Below the pieces are notes generated by a model. It ran no database searches. It was not told the DNA's origin and saw only the letters and a list, made by a program, of their open reading frames with translations. 64,000 nt of DNA from Marivivens sp. LCG002 (lineage in GTDB: Bacteria > Pseudomonadota > Alphaproteobacteria > Rhodobacterales > Rhodobacteraceae), in the NCBI RefSeq assembly GCF_030264275.1, contig NZ_CP127165.1, positions 1,042,001-1,106,000 of the forward strand, given 5' to 3'. The position numbers and the translations under genes were made by a program. Numbering within the stretch: position 1 is the stretch's first letter; every line of letters begins with the position of its first letter. This document shows, piece after piece, positions 54,778-64,000 of the stretch.

Positions 54778-56178
54778 TTAGCCGACCACATCCTTTAGAC
54801 GGTTGATAGTCTCATCCCGTCCGATGACAAGCATCATATCGAACACACTGGGTGTGACGGAACGTCCTGCAAGCGCGGCCCGAAGCGGTCCAGCAAGCTT
54901 GCCGAGTTTGGTTCCGTGGGCCTCCGCAACAGCGGCAACAACCCCCTCCAGTGCCTCGCGCTCCCAGCTAGCATTTTGCAGCTGCGGCGTCAATTCATTC
55001 AGTATACCACGGGATACAGTATCGAGCGCCGCTTGCGCCTTCTCGTCAAGCTCGAGCGGACGTTTTGCAAGGATAAAGTGAGCCTTTTCAAGAAGTTCGG
55101 GGAATGTCTTGGCGCGCTCCTTGAGGCAGTACATACCTTTGGCAAGCAAAGCTTTATCGCTATCATCAAGCTGAATTTCACCGCTTGCTTCGGTAAAAGC
55201 GGTCAATTCTTGCAGCAATGCAGCATCGTCCGAGGCGGCAATGTGCTGACCGCAGAGGTTTTCGAGCTTCTTGAAGTCGAAACGCGAGGGAGATTTACCG
55301 ATTCCACCAAGGTCGAACCACTCCATCGCTTGGGCATCGCTGAAAAATTCATCATCCCCGTGGCTCCAGCCTAGACGGGCGAGATAGTTGCGCATACCGG
55401 CAGCGGGATACCCCATGCCTTGATATTCCTCGACACCCGTCGCGCCATGGCGCTTGGAGAGTTTCTTGCCGTCCGGCCCGAAAATCAGAGGGATATGGGC
55501 ATAGACGGGAAGCGGCCAGCCCATCGCTTCGTAAACGAGCATCTGGCGTGCAGCGTTGTTGAGGTGGTCGTCACCGCGGATCACATGGGTGACGCCCATG
55601 TCGTGGTCATCGACTACAACGGCAAGCATATAGGTGGGCGTGCCGTCCGAGCGCAGCACGATCATATCATCGAGCTGGTCGTTGCGGATGGTCACATCGC
55701 CCTGCACCTGATCACGGATCACGGTCGTGCCGTCCTGCGGCGCCTTCATACGGATGACATAGGGCGCGTCGGGGTGGGTTGCGGGGTCTGCGTCACGCCA
55801 CGGGCTGCGATAAAGGGTCGAACGTCCTTCTTCCTTGGCCTGATCGCGGAAGGCCTGAATCTCGTCCTGCGTGGCAAAGCACTTATAGGCATGGCCCTTG
55901 GCCAGCATCTCGTGCGCAACTTCGGCGTGGCGGCCTGCGCGCTCGAATTGGCTTACCGCTTCGCCGTCATAGTCGAGACCGAGCCACTCCATGCCGCGCA
56001 GGATCGCATCGGTGGCTTCGGGGGTCGAGCGTTCGCGGTCGGTGTCTTCGATCCGCAAGAGGAACTTGCCTCCGCGTCCACGGGCAAAGAGCCAGTTGAA
56101 GAGCGCGGTGCGCGCGGTTCCGATGTGCATATAGCCGGTGGGCGAGGGCGCGATGCGCGTAACGACGGGAGCGGACAT
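54778..56178 (-). CDS. gltX: Glutamyl-tRNA synthetase
   Basis: A 466-residue class I synthetase. HIGH-type [18 protein letters not shown] lies near residue 12, and KKLSKRHGA near 240. A C-terminal anticodon-binding domain is present. The stretch coding for roughly residues 260-410 is visibly richer in A/T-ending codons (for example 54990-55230) than the flanking parts. Rhodobacteraceae often carry two gltX copies; only this one is in view. Confidence 0.95.
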   Translation of the reverse strand: MSAPVVTRIAPSPTGYMHIGTARTALFNWLFARGRGGKFLLRIEDTDRERSTPEATDAILRGMEWLGLDYDGEAVSQFERAGRHAEVAHEMLAKGHAYKCFATQDEIQAFRDQAKEEGRSTLYRSPWRDADPATHPDAPYVIRMKAPQDGTTVIRDQVQGDVTIRNDQLDDMIVLRSDGTPTYMLAVVVDDHDMGVTHVIRGDDHLNNAARQMLVYEAMGWPLPVYAHIPLIFGPDGKKLSKRHGATGVEEYQGMGYPAAGMRNYLARLGWSHGDDEFFSDAQAMEWFDLGGIGKSPSRFDFKKLENLCGQHIAASDDAALLQELTAFTEASGEIQLDDSDKALLAKGMYCLKERAKTFPELLEKAHFILAKRPLELDEKAQAALDTVSRGILNELTPQLQNASWEREALEGVVAAVAEAHGTKLGKLAGPLRAALAGRSVTPSVFDMMLVIGRDETINRLKDVVG

Positions 56179-56181
56179 GAC

Positions 56182-56197
56182 TTAACCTTTCGTGAAC
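56182..56197 (+). promoter_or_regulatory. Near-match CtrA site ahead of comEC
   Basis: TTAA (56182-56185), seven bases, TGAAC: one mismatch from the alphaproteobacterial CtrA pattern TTAA-N7-TTAAC. It lies between the divergent gltX and comEC starts. TTAACC also forms part of the gltX ribosome-binding region, so coincidence is possible. Confidence 0.25.
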
Positions 56198-56249
56198 CTG
56201 GATCGGCTTAGCGTGGGGATACTAAGCCACCGAACAAAGGACAAGTGCG

Positions 56250-58286
56250 GTGAAGGATGCAATCGCACATGCGTGGAGGCGCCAGCGGGGCACGATGCTC
56301 TATTGGCAGGTTATTTCCTATGCCTGCGGGATCGGAGTGTTCTTTGCACTTCGGGTGGAGCCGTCGGTCTGGATGCTGGTTTTGCCTGCGGCGGTCTGTG
56401 GCGTGGTTTCTTTGGCCGTGATGGGACGCGATTGGCAGGGGTGGGTCTTTGTGACGTCCTTTGCCGCCTATGGATTCGCGGCGGCGGGTCTGTCGGCCTA
56501 TCTCGCCGCCGCCCCTGTGCTCGGGTTTCGCTATTACGGCCCCGTCGAGGGGCGGATCGTCGAGATCGACAAATCCCAGTCGGACGCGGTGCGGCTGACC
56601 CTCGACCATGTGGTTCTGGCATGGATGGACCCGCAAAAGACACCCGAGCGGGTGCGGGTGTCACTCCACGGGGATCAACGATGGATAGACCCCAAGCCCG
56701 GCGTCTATGTCGGGATGACCGCGCATCTGTCGCCGCCCTCGGGTCCGATCGAGCCTCATGGTTTTGATTTTCGCCGAAGTGCGTGGTTCGATCGGCTTGG
56801 GGCGGTGGGCTATACACGCACCCCCGCGCTCGCGCTGCGCGAAGGCGAAGGCGCGGGGCTCGGCCTTTATCGGTTCCGCCAGAGCGTTGCGGCATGGCTG
56901 CGCGCACGGATGGACGGCGAGGCAGGGGATGTCGCAGCGGCGCTCATCGTCGGCGACCGAAGCGGTCTTGATCCCCGAACGCTCGAAGAGCTTCGTGCCA
57001 CCAACCTCGCGCATCTTCTGGCGATATCGGGGCTGCATATGGGGCTTTTGACGGGGCTAGTCTTTGGCACTTTGAGGCTTTTCTTGGTGGTGCTACCTTG
57101 GATGCCGCCCGAGTGGAGCGCGAAAAAGGGGGCCGCCATCGGCGCTCTGGCGGTCGGAGCGCTTTATCTCGCGGTTTCAGGGGCCAATGTGGCAACGCAG
57201 CGGGCCTTTGTCATGGTCGCGCTGGTCTTTGGCGCGATACTTCTGGATCGGCGCGCTTTGACGCTCCGAACGGTGGCGATTGCGGGGCTGATCGTGCTTT
57301 CGCTCTCGCCCGTGGCCCTGACGGGGCCGGGGTTCCAGATGTCCTTTGCCGCGACGACCGCGCTTGTGGCCGTCTTTGCCGAAGCGAACGGGCGCCTTCG
57401 ACGTTTGAATCGGCTGTTGCGTTGGCCTGTGACGCTCTTGACCTCGTCGCTGGTCGCAGGGCTTGCCACCGCGCCCTTCGGAGCGGCGCATTTCAATATG
57501 GTCTCGCACTACGGGCTTGTGGCCAATCTTGTCTCGGTGCCTCTGATGGGGTTGGTCATTATGCCCGCCGCGCTTGCCGCTTTTGTCCTTTTGCCGTTCG
57601 GCGCAGAGGGTGTCGCACTCGCCGTGATGGCGGCGGGGATCGACTGGATCCTTGGTGTTGCACATCACGTCGCAGGGCTGGAGGGTGCGACATCGGGAGT
57701 GATCGCGCCGATGCCTTGGGTGCTGCCGCTTGTCGGAGTGGGGGGGCTGCTTCTCCTTGTGATCCGAGGGCCGCTGCGCGGGATCGGGCTTGTGCCGCTT
57801 TTGGTGGCGGCACTGCTTTGGGCCCAGACCGAGCGACCCGCCCTATTGATCAGCGATACGGGCGGATTGATCGGGGTTCTCGGACCCGAGGGGCGCGCCC
57901 TCAGCAAAGGGCGGGGTGATGGCTTTTCCGCCGAAGGCTGGCTCGAGAATGACGGGATGCCCCGCGCGCAGGAGGAAGCCCCCCTGATCGCGCAGGAGCG
58001 CACGCGCGTCTGGCGCGTCGGGGTCGGCGCGACAGAGGTGCTGCTCGTCAGTGGAAAGACCGCACTTTTGGCGCTCGAGGGTTGCGGCGGGGCGCAGATC
58101 CTTGTGACCAATCAGAGGGATAGCGCGGACCGCCCCTGTCGCGTCTTTGACCAAAGGGCATTGTCCGAGACAGGAGCCCTTGCCATCTCGGGCAACGGCG
58201 TCCTGACCTCGGTGCGGGATATCAGCGGGGAAAGGCTCTGGACTAGTAGGAGCGGATCAGACCGACAAGACGGCCCTGAACCTTGA
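56250..58286 (+). CDS. comEC: ComEC/Rec2-family DNA uptake channel protein
   Basis: A 678-residue polytopic protein. The N-terminal DUF4131-type region carries 2-3 TM helices and an OB-like domain (about 70-180). The Competence-domain core follows ([37 protein letters not shown] near 230-265, then [14 protein letters not shown]). It should move single-stranded DNA across the inner membrane. The C-terminal metallo-beta-lactamase domain of longer ComECs is absent or degenerate ([19 protein letters not shown] remains). The start is GTG 56250. Its last 44 bases overlap convergent lexA. Confidence 0.88.
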   Translation: MKDAIAHAWRRQRGTMLYWQVISYACGIGVFFALRVEPSVWMLVLPAAVCGVVSLAVMGRDWQGWVFVTSFAAYGFAAAGLSAYLAAAPVLGFRYYGPVEGRIVEIDKSQSDAVRLTLDHVVLAWMDPQKTPERVRVSLHGDQRWIDPKPGVYVGMTAHLSPPSGPIEPHGFDFRRSAWFDRLGAVGYTRTPALALREGEGAGLGLYRFRQSVAAWLRARMDGEAGDVAAALIVGDRSGLDPRTLEELRATNLAHLLAISGLHMGLLTGLVFGTLRLFLVVLPWMPPEWSAKKGAAIGALAVGALYLAVSGANVATQRAFVMVALVFGAILLDRRALTLRTVAIAGLIVLSLSPVALTGPGFQMSFAATTALVAVFAEANGRLRRLNRLLRWPVTLLTSSLVAGLATAPFGAAHFNMVSHYGLVANLVSVPLMGLVIMPAALAAFVLLPFGAEGVALAVMAAGIDWILGVAHHVAGLEGATSGVIAPMPWVLPLVGVGGLLLLVIRGPLRGIGLVPLLVAALLWAQTERPALLISDTGGLIGVLGPEGRALSKGRGDGFSAEGWLENDGMPRAQEEAPLIAQERTRVWRVGVGATEVLLVSGKTALLALEGCGGAQILVTNQRDSADRPCRVFDQRALSETGALAISGNGVLTSVRDISGERLWTSRSGSDRQDGPEP

Positions 58287-58941
58287 CCTGATCCTCGCGC
58301 AGAACGCGGGTTTCATAGGCGGGGTTGGCCGCTTCGAGCGCGATCATCCCGTTCTGGCGGCGGAACCGCTTGAGGGTGGCTTCGCTGTCTTCGACCAGAG
58401 CGACAACGATGTCGCCGTTGTCGGCGGTGCGCGTCTCGCGGATGATCACAACGTCACCGTCATTGATCCCAAGATCGATCATCGAGTCGCCCTTGACCTC
58501 GAGCGCATAGTGCTCGCCTTTGCCCAGCATCGAGGCGGGCACGGCCACATTGTGCGACACTTCGGAAATGGCGGCGATCGGCACACCCGCTGCGATGCGG
58601 CCCATCACGGGAAGCTCCATCGCGCCGACGCTCTCGACCTGTTTCGCTTTGGGGGGAATGCTGTCGGGGCGATCCCCTTCGATCACGCGCGGAGTGAACC
58701 CGCGGGCTTCGGTCTTGCCTTGCATCGTGTCGGGCAGCTTGACGATTTCAAGCGCACGGGCGCGATGGGCCAAACGGCGGATAAAGCCGCGCTCTTCCAG
58801 AGCAGTGATCAAACGGTGAATGCCCGATTTCGACCGAAGATCGAGCGCCTCTTTCATTTCGTCGAACGACGGGGGCACACCGTCCTTTTGGACGCGCTTG
58901 TGGATGAACTCCAAAAGGTCGAGCTGTTTTTTGGTCAGCAT
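58243..58941 (-). CDS. lexA: LexA repressor
   Basis: A 232-residue SOS repressor. The winged helix-turn-helix is residues 1-65 ([29 protein letters not shown]). The Ala-Gly self-cleavage site is in [12 protein letters not shown], the catalytic Ser in [11 protein letters not shown], and the catalytic Lys in [10 protein letters not shown]. The length and insert are those of alphaproteobacterial LexA. The promoter carries an SOS box, so it is autoregulated. Confidence 0.97.
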   Translation of the reverse strand: MLTKKQLDLLEFIHKRVQKDGVPPSFDEMKEALDLRSKSGIHRLITALEERGFIRRLAHRARALEIVKLPDTMQGKTEARGFTPRVIEGDRPDSIPPKAKQVESVGAMELPVMGRIAAGVPIAAISEVSHNVAVPASMLGKGEHYALEVKGDSMIDLGINDGDVVIIRETRTADNGDIVVALVEDSEATLKRFRRQNGMIALEAANPAYETRVLREDQVKVQGRLVGLIRSY

Positions 58942-58990
58942 GGAGGAACTCCCTCGAACATAGGCGGCAACTGCTCCGCGTTTGCATTAT

Positions 58991-59019
58991 GTTCTACAGG
59001 TGTTCTTGCTTTGTGTCAA
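58991..59019 (-). promoter_or_regulatory. lexA promoter with overlapping SOS (LexA) box
   Basis: Minus strand: TTGACA (59014-59019), exactly 17 bases, TAGAAC (58991-58996). The alphaproteobacterial LexA operator pattern GTTC-N7-GTTC occupies 58991-59005 on the plus strand, covering the -10 and part of the spacer, where bound LexA would block polymerase. Confidence 0.82.
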
Positions 59020-59025
59020 CTTGGA

Positions 59026-60198
59026 TCAAATTGTAATGATCTCGACCTCTTCGCCTTCCGCTCGGGCAGGATCGCGGGGTGCGCGTACGACGAGGCAGTT
59101 AGAGGCCGCAAGGACGCTCAGGAGCGAGCTGTCCTGATTGTCCGCGACCGTTACGCGGCCCCGCGCCAGCGTCCCGCGCATATAATGTTCGCGCGGCCCA
59201 TTCGCGCCGATGGGCGCGGCAAGGGTCGCGATCTGGCGCGGAACAGGCGATGTGCCGAGGCCGAGAACGGCTCTGAGGTAGGGAATAATGAAGATTTCGT
59301 TGCAGACCATCGCCGAAACGGGATTGCCCGGAAGTCCGATCATCGTCGCGCCGTCGATCCGCCCTGCCATGAGCGGCTTTCCCGGACGCATCGCGATTTT
59401 GTAGAAGGCGCGTTCAAGGCCCATGTCTTCGGCCACGCGGCCGACAAGATCATAATCCCCGACCGAGGCTCCCCCGATGGTGATGACAAGATCCGCACCT
59501 TTGGCAAGCAAGAGCGTTTGCCGCAGCGCGCTTTCGGTGTCCTTGGCAATCGGCAAGAGCCGGACACGGGCTCCGAATTGGGTCAACCGCGCCGCGATGC
59601 CATAGTTGTTCGAGGCGATGATCTGATCGGGCGCAGGGGTTTCCCCCGGTTGGACAAGCTCGTCCCCTGTGGCGATGATCGCAACCTCTGGGCGGCGGAC
59701 AACAGGCACACGCGCGATGTTCATCGCCGCCAGAAGGGCGATATCGGCGGCACCGAGGATGCGCGGCGCTCCGAGCGTATCGCCTTCGTGAAAATCCCCG
59801 CCGGCGGGGCGCACGTTGCTGTCGAACTCGAGCTTTTCGGTCAGTGTGATCGTGTCACCGTCGCGCGCGGTATCTTCCTGAATGACCACGTGGTCGGTGC
59901 CTTCGGGCATGGGGGCGCCCGTGAAAATGCGCACGGCGTGGCCTTCGGGGACCTTGCCCGCAAAGGCGTGACCTGCGGCGCTTTCCCCGATCAGGGTGAA
60001 CGTCGCGCCGACTTTTACGTCGCGTCCGCGCACCGCATAGCCGTCCATGGCCGAGGCCGAAAACGGCGGCTGGGTGCGCCGCGCTTTGACATCCGAGGCC
60101 AGCACGCGGCCCATGGCGTCCAGAAGAGGCACCTCTTCGCTGTCGAGCGGTTTTGCCAGATCGAAAAGCTTTTCAAGGGCCTCCGCGACGCTGATCAT
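59026..60198 (-). CDS. moeA: Molybdopterin molybdotransferase MoeA
   Basis: A 390-residue enzyme that inserts molybdate into adenylylated molybdopterin. It begins [15 protein letters not shown] and has [15 protein letters not shown]. The MoCF/MPT-binding core [15 protein letters not shown] and [21 protein letters not shown] are clear. It overlaps moaC by four bases in a trpC-moaC-moeA run. Confidence 0.96.
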   Translation of the reverse strand: MISVAEALEKLFDLAKPLDSEEVPLLDAMGRVLASDVKARRTQPPFSASAMDGYAVRGRDVKVGATFTLIGESAAGHAFAGKVPEGHAVRIFTGAPMPEGTDHVVIQEDTARDGDTITLTEKLEFDSNVRPAGGDFHEGDTLGAPRILGAADIALLAAMNIARVPVVRRPEVAIIATGDELVQPGETPAPDQIIASNNYGIAARLTQFGARVRLLPIAKDTESALRQTLLLAKGADLVITIGGASVGDYDLVGRVAEDMGLERAFYKIAMRPGKPLMAGRIDGATMIGLPGNPVSAMVCNEIFIIPYLRAVLGLGTSPVPRQIATLAAPIGANGPREHYMRGTLARGRVTVADNQDSSLLSVLAASNCLVVRAPRDPARAEGEEVEIITI

Positions 60199-60671
60199 TC
60201 GGCTTCATACCTTCCCGATTTGCCGCCGTCCTTGAGCGTGACGCGGATCCCGCCGATCACCATGTCCTTTTGCACGGCCTTGACCATGTCGTGAACGGTG
60301 AGGGCCGCAACGCTCACGGCAGTGAGGGCCTCCATCTCGACGCCCGTTTTGCCTGTGGTTTTCACCGTGGCCGAGATGCGCACGCCAGGAAGCGTATCAT
60401 CGGGGGTGAGATCGACGGTCACTTTGGTGATCGGGAGCGGATGACACAGCGGGATCAGGGTCGAAGTCTGTTTCGCCGCCATGATCCCCGCCAGCCGCGC
60501 GATGCCGAGGACATCGCCCTTTTCGGCGCGTCCCTCGGCCACGAGCGCAAAGGTCGCGGGGTTCATCGTGATATAGCCTTCGGCGACGGCGACGCGAGAG
60601 GTGATCTCTTTGTCTGAAACGTCGACCATATGGGCTTTGCCGCCCTCGTCGAAATGGGTAAGGCCCGACAT
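60195..60671 (-). CDS. moaC: Cyclic pyranopterin monophosphate synthase MoaC
   Basis: A 158-residue MoaC of molybdenum cofactor synthesis. Diagnostic stretches are [27 protein letters not shown] and [26 protein letters not shown] 60671 is one base after the trpC stop; the frame to 60728 is inside trpC. Confidence 0.96.
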   Translation of the reverse strand: MSGLTHFDEGGKAHMVDVSDKEITSRVAVAEGYITMNPATFALVAEGRAEKGDVLGIARLAGIMAAKQTSTLIPLCHPLPITKVTVDLTPDDTLPGVRISATVKTTGKTGVEMEALTAVSVAALTVHDMVKAVQKDMVIGGIRVTLKDGGKSGRYEAE

Positions 60672-60672
60672 C

Positions 60673-61482
60673 TTATATCGCCCCCGCTTGGAGCGGATTG
60701 GCAAGGAGCGTGCGCGTTGCGGCTTCAACGTCCTCTTGCCGCATTAGGCTCTCACCGATGAGGAAAGTGCGCGAGCCGTAACGGGCCATATCGGCGAGGT
60801 CTTCGGGCACGAAAAGCCCGCTCTCGCACACGACCATACGGTCGGCAGGAATGCGTTTGGCAAGCGTGCGCGTGGTGTCGAGCGTGACCTCGAAGGTCTT
60901 GAGATTGCGGTTGTTGATGCCGATCATCGGGCTCTTGAGGTGGATGGCACGCTCGAGCTCTTCGGCGTCGTGCACCTCGATCAGAACGTCCATGCCCCAA
61001 GAAAAGGCTGCGTCCTCAAGCTCTTGGGCCTGCGCGTCCGAAACCGATGCCATGATGATCAGGATGCAGTCCGCGTGAAGCGCACGCGCTTCGGCGACCT
61101 GATAGGTGTCATACATGAAGTCCTTGCGCAGGGCAGGCAGGCGCACAGCCGAGCGGGCCGCCGTGAGGTATTCGTCCGCGCCTTGGAACGAGGGCGTATC
61201 GGTCAGAACCGAAAGACAGGTCGCGCCGCCCGCTTCATAAGCCTTGGCGAGCGCGGGCGGATCGAAATCGGGACGGATCAGACCCTTGGAAGGGCTGGCC
61301 TTTTTGATCTCGGCGATAAGGCCATAGCCTTCGCGGCTGGCGTCCTGAAGGCGGGCATGAAAGCCGCGGGTCTCGGGGGCCTCTTTGGCGCGTGCCTCGA
61401 CCTCGGAGAGGGGCACGCGGGCTTTGCGCTCGGCGACTTCCTCGAGTTTATAGGCTTTGATCTTGTCGAGAATATCGCTCAT
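60673..61482 (-). CDS. trpC: Indole-3-glycerol phosphate synthase
   Basis: A 269-residue TIM-barrel enzyme of tryptophan synthesis. [12 protein letters not shown] supplies the catalytic Lys region. [25 protein letters not shown] and VCESGL follow in order. It overlaps the trpD stop by four bases. No TrpF domain is fused. Confidence 0.97.
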   Translation of the reverse strand: MSDILDKIKAYKLEEVAERKARVPLSEVEARAKEAPETRGFHARLQDASREGYGLIAEIKKASPSKGLIRPDFDPPALAKAYEAGGATCLSVLTDTPSFQGADEYLTAARSAVRLPALRKDFMYDTYQVAEARALHADCILIIMASVSDAQAQELEDAAFSWGMDVLIEVHDAEELERAIHLKSPMIGINNRNLKTFEVTLDTTRTLAKRIPADRMVVCESGLFVPEDLADMARYGSRTFLIGESLMRQEDVEAATRTLLANPLQAGAI

Positions 61483-62501
61483 TTCTTGGCCCCTTGGGTG
61501 ATACGGGCAAGGGTTTCGACGGCGGTCTTGGCTTTGCCGCTGTCGATGCTTTCCGAGGCGATTTCCACGCCCTCTTTGAGCGTTGCAGCCTTGTCCGCGA
61601 CCACAAGGGCCGCCGCCGCATTAAGGAGAACCGCGTCGCGATAGGCTCCTTTTTCACCTTCCAGAAGGGCGATCAGCGCCTTGCCGTTTTCCTCGGGCGA
61701 GCCGCCGAGGATGTCGCGCAGACGGTGCACAGGAAGACCCGCGTCTTCGGGATGCACTTCAAGGCCTTCGATCTTGCCGTTGGCAAGGGCCGCCACCGAT
61801 GTGGTGCCCGTGATCGACATCTCGTCTGTGCCGTCCGAGCCATGCACGAGCCAGGCCTTTTCGCTCCCCAGTTCCATCAGCGTTTCCGCCATCGGGAAAA
61901 TGAGGTCCACGGCAAAGGCCCCAGTGAGCTGACGCTTGACGCCTGCGGGGTTTGTGAGCGGGCCGAGAATGTTGAAAATCGTCTTGCAGCCGAGTTCCTG
62001 ACGGACGGGCATCACATGCTTCATCGCGGGGTGGTGCATCGGTGCCATCATAAAGCCGATGCCGGCCTCAAGGATGCCTTGCTCCACCACTTCGGCTCCG
62101 ACCATCACGTCGATACCAAGCTGGCCAAGCGCATCTGCTGCGCCCGATTTGGACGAGAGGTTGCGGTTGCCGTGTTTGGCTACGGGGACGCCTGCGCCTG
62201 CGACCACAAAGGCAGTCGCGGTCGAAATATTGAGCGTGCCGATCCCGTCACCACCCGTGCCGACGATATCCATCGCGCCTTGGGGGGCGGAGACGGGTAT
62301 GCATTTGGCGCGCATCGCAGCGGCGGCGGCGGAATATTCGGAGACGGATTCGCCGCGTGCCCGCATCGACATAAGGAGACCCGCGACCTGTGCAGGCGTG
62401 GCTTGCCCCTCGAACAGGATTTCAAAGGCCTGATTGGCCTGCGAGCGGCTCAACGGACCTTCGGAAGCGGCATAGATGAGGGGTTTGATTGCGTCGCTCA
62501 T
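61479..62501 (-). CDS. trpD: Anthranilate phosphoribosyltransferase
   Basis: A 340-residue TrpD. The PRPP loop [15 protein letters not shown] (near 80), [15 protein letters not shown] and a C-terminal mixed domain are present. It is coupled to trpG by a four-base overlap. Confidence 0.97.
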   Translation of the reverse strand: MSDAIKPLIYAASEGPLSRSQANQAFEILFEGQATPAQVAGLLMSMRARGESVSEYSAAAAAMRAKCIPVSAPQGAMDIVGTGGDGIGTLNISTATAFVVAGAGVPVAKHGNRNLSSKSGAADALGQLGIDVMVGAEVVEQGILEAGIGFMMAPMHHPAMKHVMPVRQELGCKTIFNILGPLTNPAGVKRQLTGAFAVDLIFPMAETLMELGSEKAWLVHGSDGTDEMSITGTTSVAALANGKIEGLEVHPEDAGLPVHRLRDILGGSPEENGKALIALLEGEKGAYRDAVLLNAAAALVVADKAATLKEGVEIASESIDSGKAKTAVETLARITQGAKK

Positions 62502-63091
62502 GCTGTCTCTTTCGTCTTGAGGTTGGCCAGTTCGAGGAAGTTGTTCAAAAGCTTGTGGCCATGCTGGCTTGCGATGCTTTCGGGGTGGAATTGCACCCCT
62601 TGGATCGGAAGTGTGCGGTGCTGAAGGCCCATGATCGTGCCGTCCTCAAGCCATGCGGTCACCTCGAGACAGTCGGGTAGGCTGTCGCGCTCGACAACAA
62701 GACTATGGTAGCGGGTCGCCTCGAAGGGACTGGGAAGGTCTTTGAACACGCCCTTGCCCTCGTGGTGCATGGTGCCCATTTTGCCGTGGACGATTTCGTG
62801 GCAGCGCACGACCTTGCCGCCAAAAGCCTCGCCGATGGTCTGATGGCCAAGGCATACGCCCATGAGCGGGATCTTTGCTTCGGCGGCGGCGATGGTCAGC
62901 GGAATGCAAATACCCGCTTGCGCAGGATCGCAGGGTCCGGGCGAAAGCAGGATCGCTTCGGGCTTCATCGCGAGCGCCTCTTCGACGCTGAGCGCATCAT
63001 TGCGGCGCACCACAACATCGGCACCAAGCTCGCCGATGTAATGCACCAGATTATAGGTGAAGCTGTCGTAGTTATCGATCAAAAGCAGCAT
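62498..63091 (-). CDS. trpG: Anthranilate synthase component 2 (glutamine amidotransferase)
   Basis: A 197-residue class I amidotransferase. It starts [23 protein letters not shown], with the catalytic Cys in MGVCLGHQ (near 79) and the His-Glu in [10 protein letters not shown]. It supplies ammonia to TrpE, which is not in the window. It heads the trpG-trpD-trpC-moaC-moeA run. I found no Trp-rich leader peptide in the 133-base upstream gap. Confidence 0.96.
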   Translation of the reverse strand: MLLLIDNYDSFTYNLVHYIGELGADVVVRRNDALSVEEALAMKPEAILLSPGPCDPAQAGICIPLTIAAAEAKIPLMGVCLGHQTIGEAFGGKVVRCHEIVHGKMGTMHHEGKGVFKDLPSPFEATRYHSLVVERDSLPDCLEVTAWLEDGTIMGLQHRTLPIQGVQFHPESIASQHGHKLLNNFLELANLKTKETA

Positions 63092-63224
63092 GGTCGGCCT
63101 TGTTCAAAAAGGGGGCTACCGTTGGGCCTCCCCATAAATGTATAGTCGGGCCATACATGGGCCGACTGTGCAAGCAGCGTCAAGGTCCAGAGACAATAAT
63201 GAAGTCAAGAACGGGGGCGGATTG

Positions 63225-64000
63225 GTGCTGAAAGGACTGATTTCAGGCGGATTGGTTGGGGTAGTCGTTGCAGGGACAGGATTTTCGGTCGCATCCTTGA
63301 TGTTCGACCCGCCTGTGCGGGACGGTGCGGAGGCACCGAGCGTGGCGGCCGATGTTGCCGAAACACGCCCCGCCGAGGTGGCCGCACCCGAAGCGACAAG
63401 CGATGCGGCACTCGAAGTCGAACCTACCGAGGACGCGCCTGCGCCCGAGGCGGCAGTGCCCGTCGATATTGCCCCCGCGCAAAACACCGAGATCCTGATT
63501 GACCCGCCCGCGCTGAGTGCGCCGTCGGTTGGGGTATCGGCACCCGTCGCCCAGCCCGAAGGCAGCGCTTTGCCCGATGCGGATACCTCACCCAGCGCAC
63601 CGCCCGTGGTCGCTGGCACCGAAGGCACTATGGCCGCTCCCGAAGTCGAAGGGGGCGCAAACGTCGATATGTCGACGGAAGAGCCTGTGCTTCCCAATCC
63701 TGCAGCGACCCCGCCGAGCACGCCCGAGGGGGAAACGAATCTCGAGGTTCAGGTCGAGCCGATCATCATCGTGACCGAAGAGCCCGCGACACCGAGCGAA
63801 GAGAGCATGGAAGCGGCTCCCGAAGAGGTCGTCGATCTCACGGCCAATGTGACGCCCGAACCCGTTACGTCCAAGCCGCCGACCTCGCTCAGCGGGACTT
63901 TGGCCGGCCAGATGCCAAGCGGCTCCGAAGGGGTCAAGGTCATCCGTCTGGGCCAAGGTGAAGACACTGAGCGGGAAACCGTCAAAGCGCTCGAAGAATT
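63225..64000 (+). CDS. Divergent polysaccharide deacetylase family protein (5' part, runs off window)
   Basis: At least 258 residues from GTG 63225 (or TTG 63222) with no stop before the window end. An N-terminal signal/anchor (MLKGLISGGLVGVVVAGTG) is followed by about 200 residues rich in Ala, Pro, Glu and Val. Then comes SLSGTLAGQMPSGSEGVKVIRLG, the run-up to the catalytic domain as I know it from the trpG-adjacent deacetylase of Rhodobacteraceae. The catalytic domain itself lies outside. The call rests on neighbourhood and linker character. Confidence 0.6.
   Translation, partial: MLKGLISGGLVGVVVAGTGFSVASLMFDPPVRDGAEAPSVAADVAETRPAEVAAPEATSDAALEVEPTEDAPAPEAAVPVDIAPAQNTEILIDPPALSAPSVGVSAPVAQPEGSALPDADTSPSAPPVVAGTEGTMAAPEVEGGANVDMSTEEPVLPNPAATPPSTPEGETNLEVQVEPIIIVTEEPATPSEESMEAAPEEVVDLTANVTPEPVTSKPPTSLSGTLAGQMPSGSEGVKVIRLGQGEDTERETVKALEE

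Noticed and set aside
63092-63224. Possible trp attenuator before trpG
   Set aside because: A partial inverted repeat is present, but the leader frame holds only one Trp codon and no terminator T-run.
63116-63721. 201-codon minus-strand frame rich in Ser, Ala, Thr, Gly
   Set aside because: It is the reverse of the Ala/Pro/Glu linker of the deacetylase; low complexity in both directions.
1-64000. CRISPR arrays, insertion sequences, integrases, rRNA, riboswitches
   Set aside because: None seen on reading both strands; the gaps are short and explained or empty.

Overview
The window is ordinary, gene-dense chromosome of an alphaproteobacterium, most probably a member of the Rhodobacteraceae (roseobacter/Rhodobacter group). 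The basis is protein character plus gene orders I know from that family: nagZ-scpA-scpB; bamE / DUF177-rpmF-plsX-fabH-ihfA-merR; comEC / lexA-moeA-moaC-trpC-trpD-trpG; lptF-lptG-lptD-surA-pdxA-rsmA; and a GTA-type lysis cassette between ccmE and ccmF. I cannot name the genus. No insertion sequence, integrase, CRISPR array or rRNA was seen; one tRNA gene (Pro, anticodon GGG) is present. No gene-free stretch exceeds 300 bases. The longest are 40770-41005, 26348-26550 and 53174-53386; each has its own comment below.

Layout. 1-10100: erpA, dgt, an antiporter and an unrecognised membrane protein, argS, a SPOR protein, nagZ, scpA, scpB and a 66-codon gene. 10107-16208 (minus): dcd, tRNA-Pro, gph, a MerR regulator, ihfA, fabH, plsX, rpmF, DUF177. 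16291-19445 (plus): bamE, olsB, an ABC-F ATPase. 19442-21731 (minus): a small membrane protein, an iron-binding periplasmic protein, mazG. 21797-27138 (plus): an M20 amidohydrolase, agmatinase, DUF1499, prfA-prmC, DUF4167. 27176-34575 (minus): the lipopolysaccharide/outer-membrane operon lptF-lptG-lptD-surA-pdxA-rsmA. 34713-36644: pepA-holC. 36641-40105 (minus): a retropepsin-like protease, marC, purL. 40263-42085: an acetyltransferase and a LysR regulator. 42086-52670 (plus): a fused indolepyruvate oxidoreductase, murI, argC, ccmE, the lysis cassette, ccmF, ccmH, an enoyl-CoA hydratase. 52667-56178 (minus): a DUF2087 protein, gltA, gltX. 56250-58286: comEC. 58243-63091 (minus): lexA, moeA, moaC, trpC, trpD, trpG. 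The window ends inside a divergent polysaccharide deacetylase gene.

The part most worth attention is 47938-49334. A GH108 N-acetylmuramidase, a three-TM GTA-type holin and a small XhlA-like coiled-coil/TM protein overlap one another and sit inside the cytochrome c maturation locus. A 10-bp stem-loop directly abuts the endolysin start codon and covers its only purine-rich ribosome-binding tract. This could hold lysis translation off while the surrounding ccm genes are expressed. The same window carries comEC and lexA, both linked in Rhodobacter capsulatus to gene transfer agent uptake and control. lexA has a clear SOS box over its promoter, and a near-match CtrA site lies ahead of comEC. Several very small open frames with good ribosome-binding sites lie in the larger gaps and are listed with low confidence.
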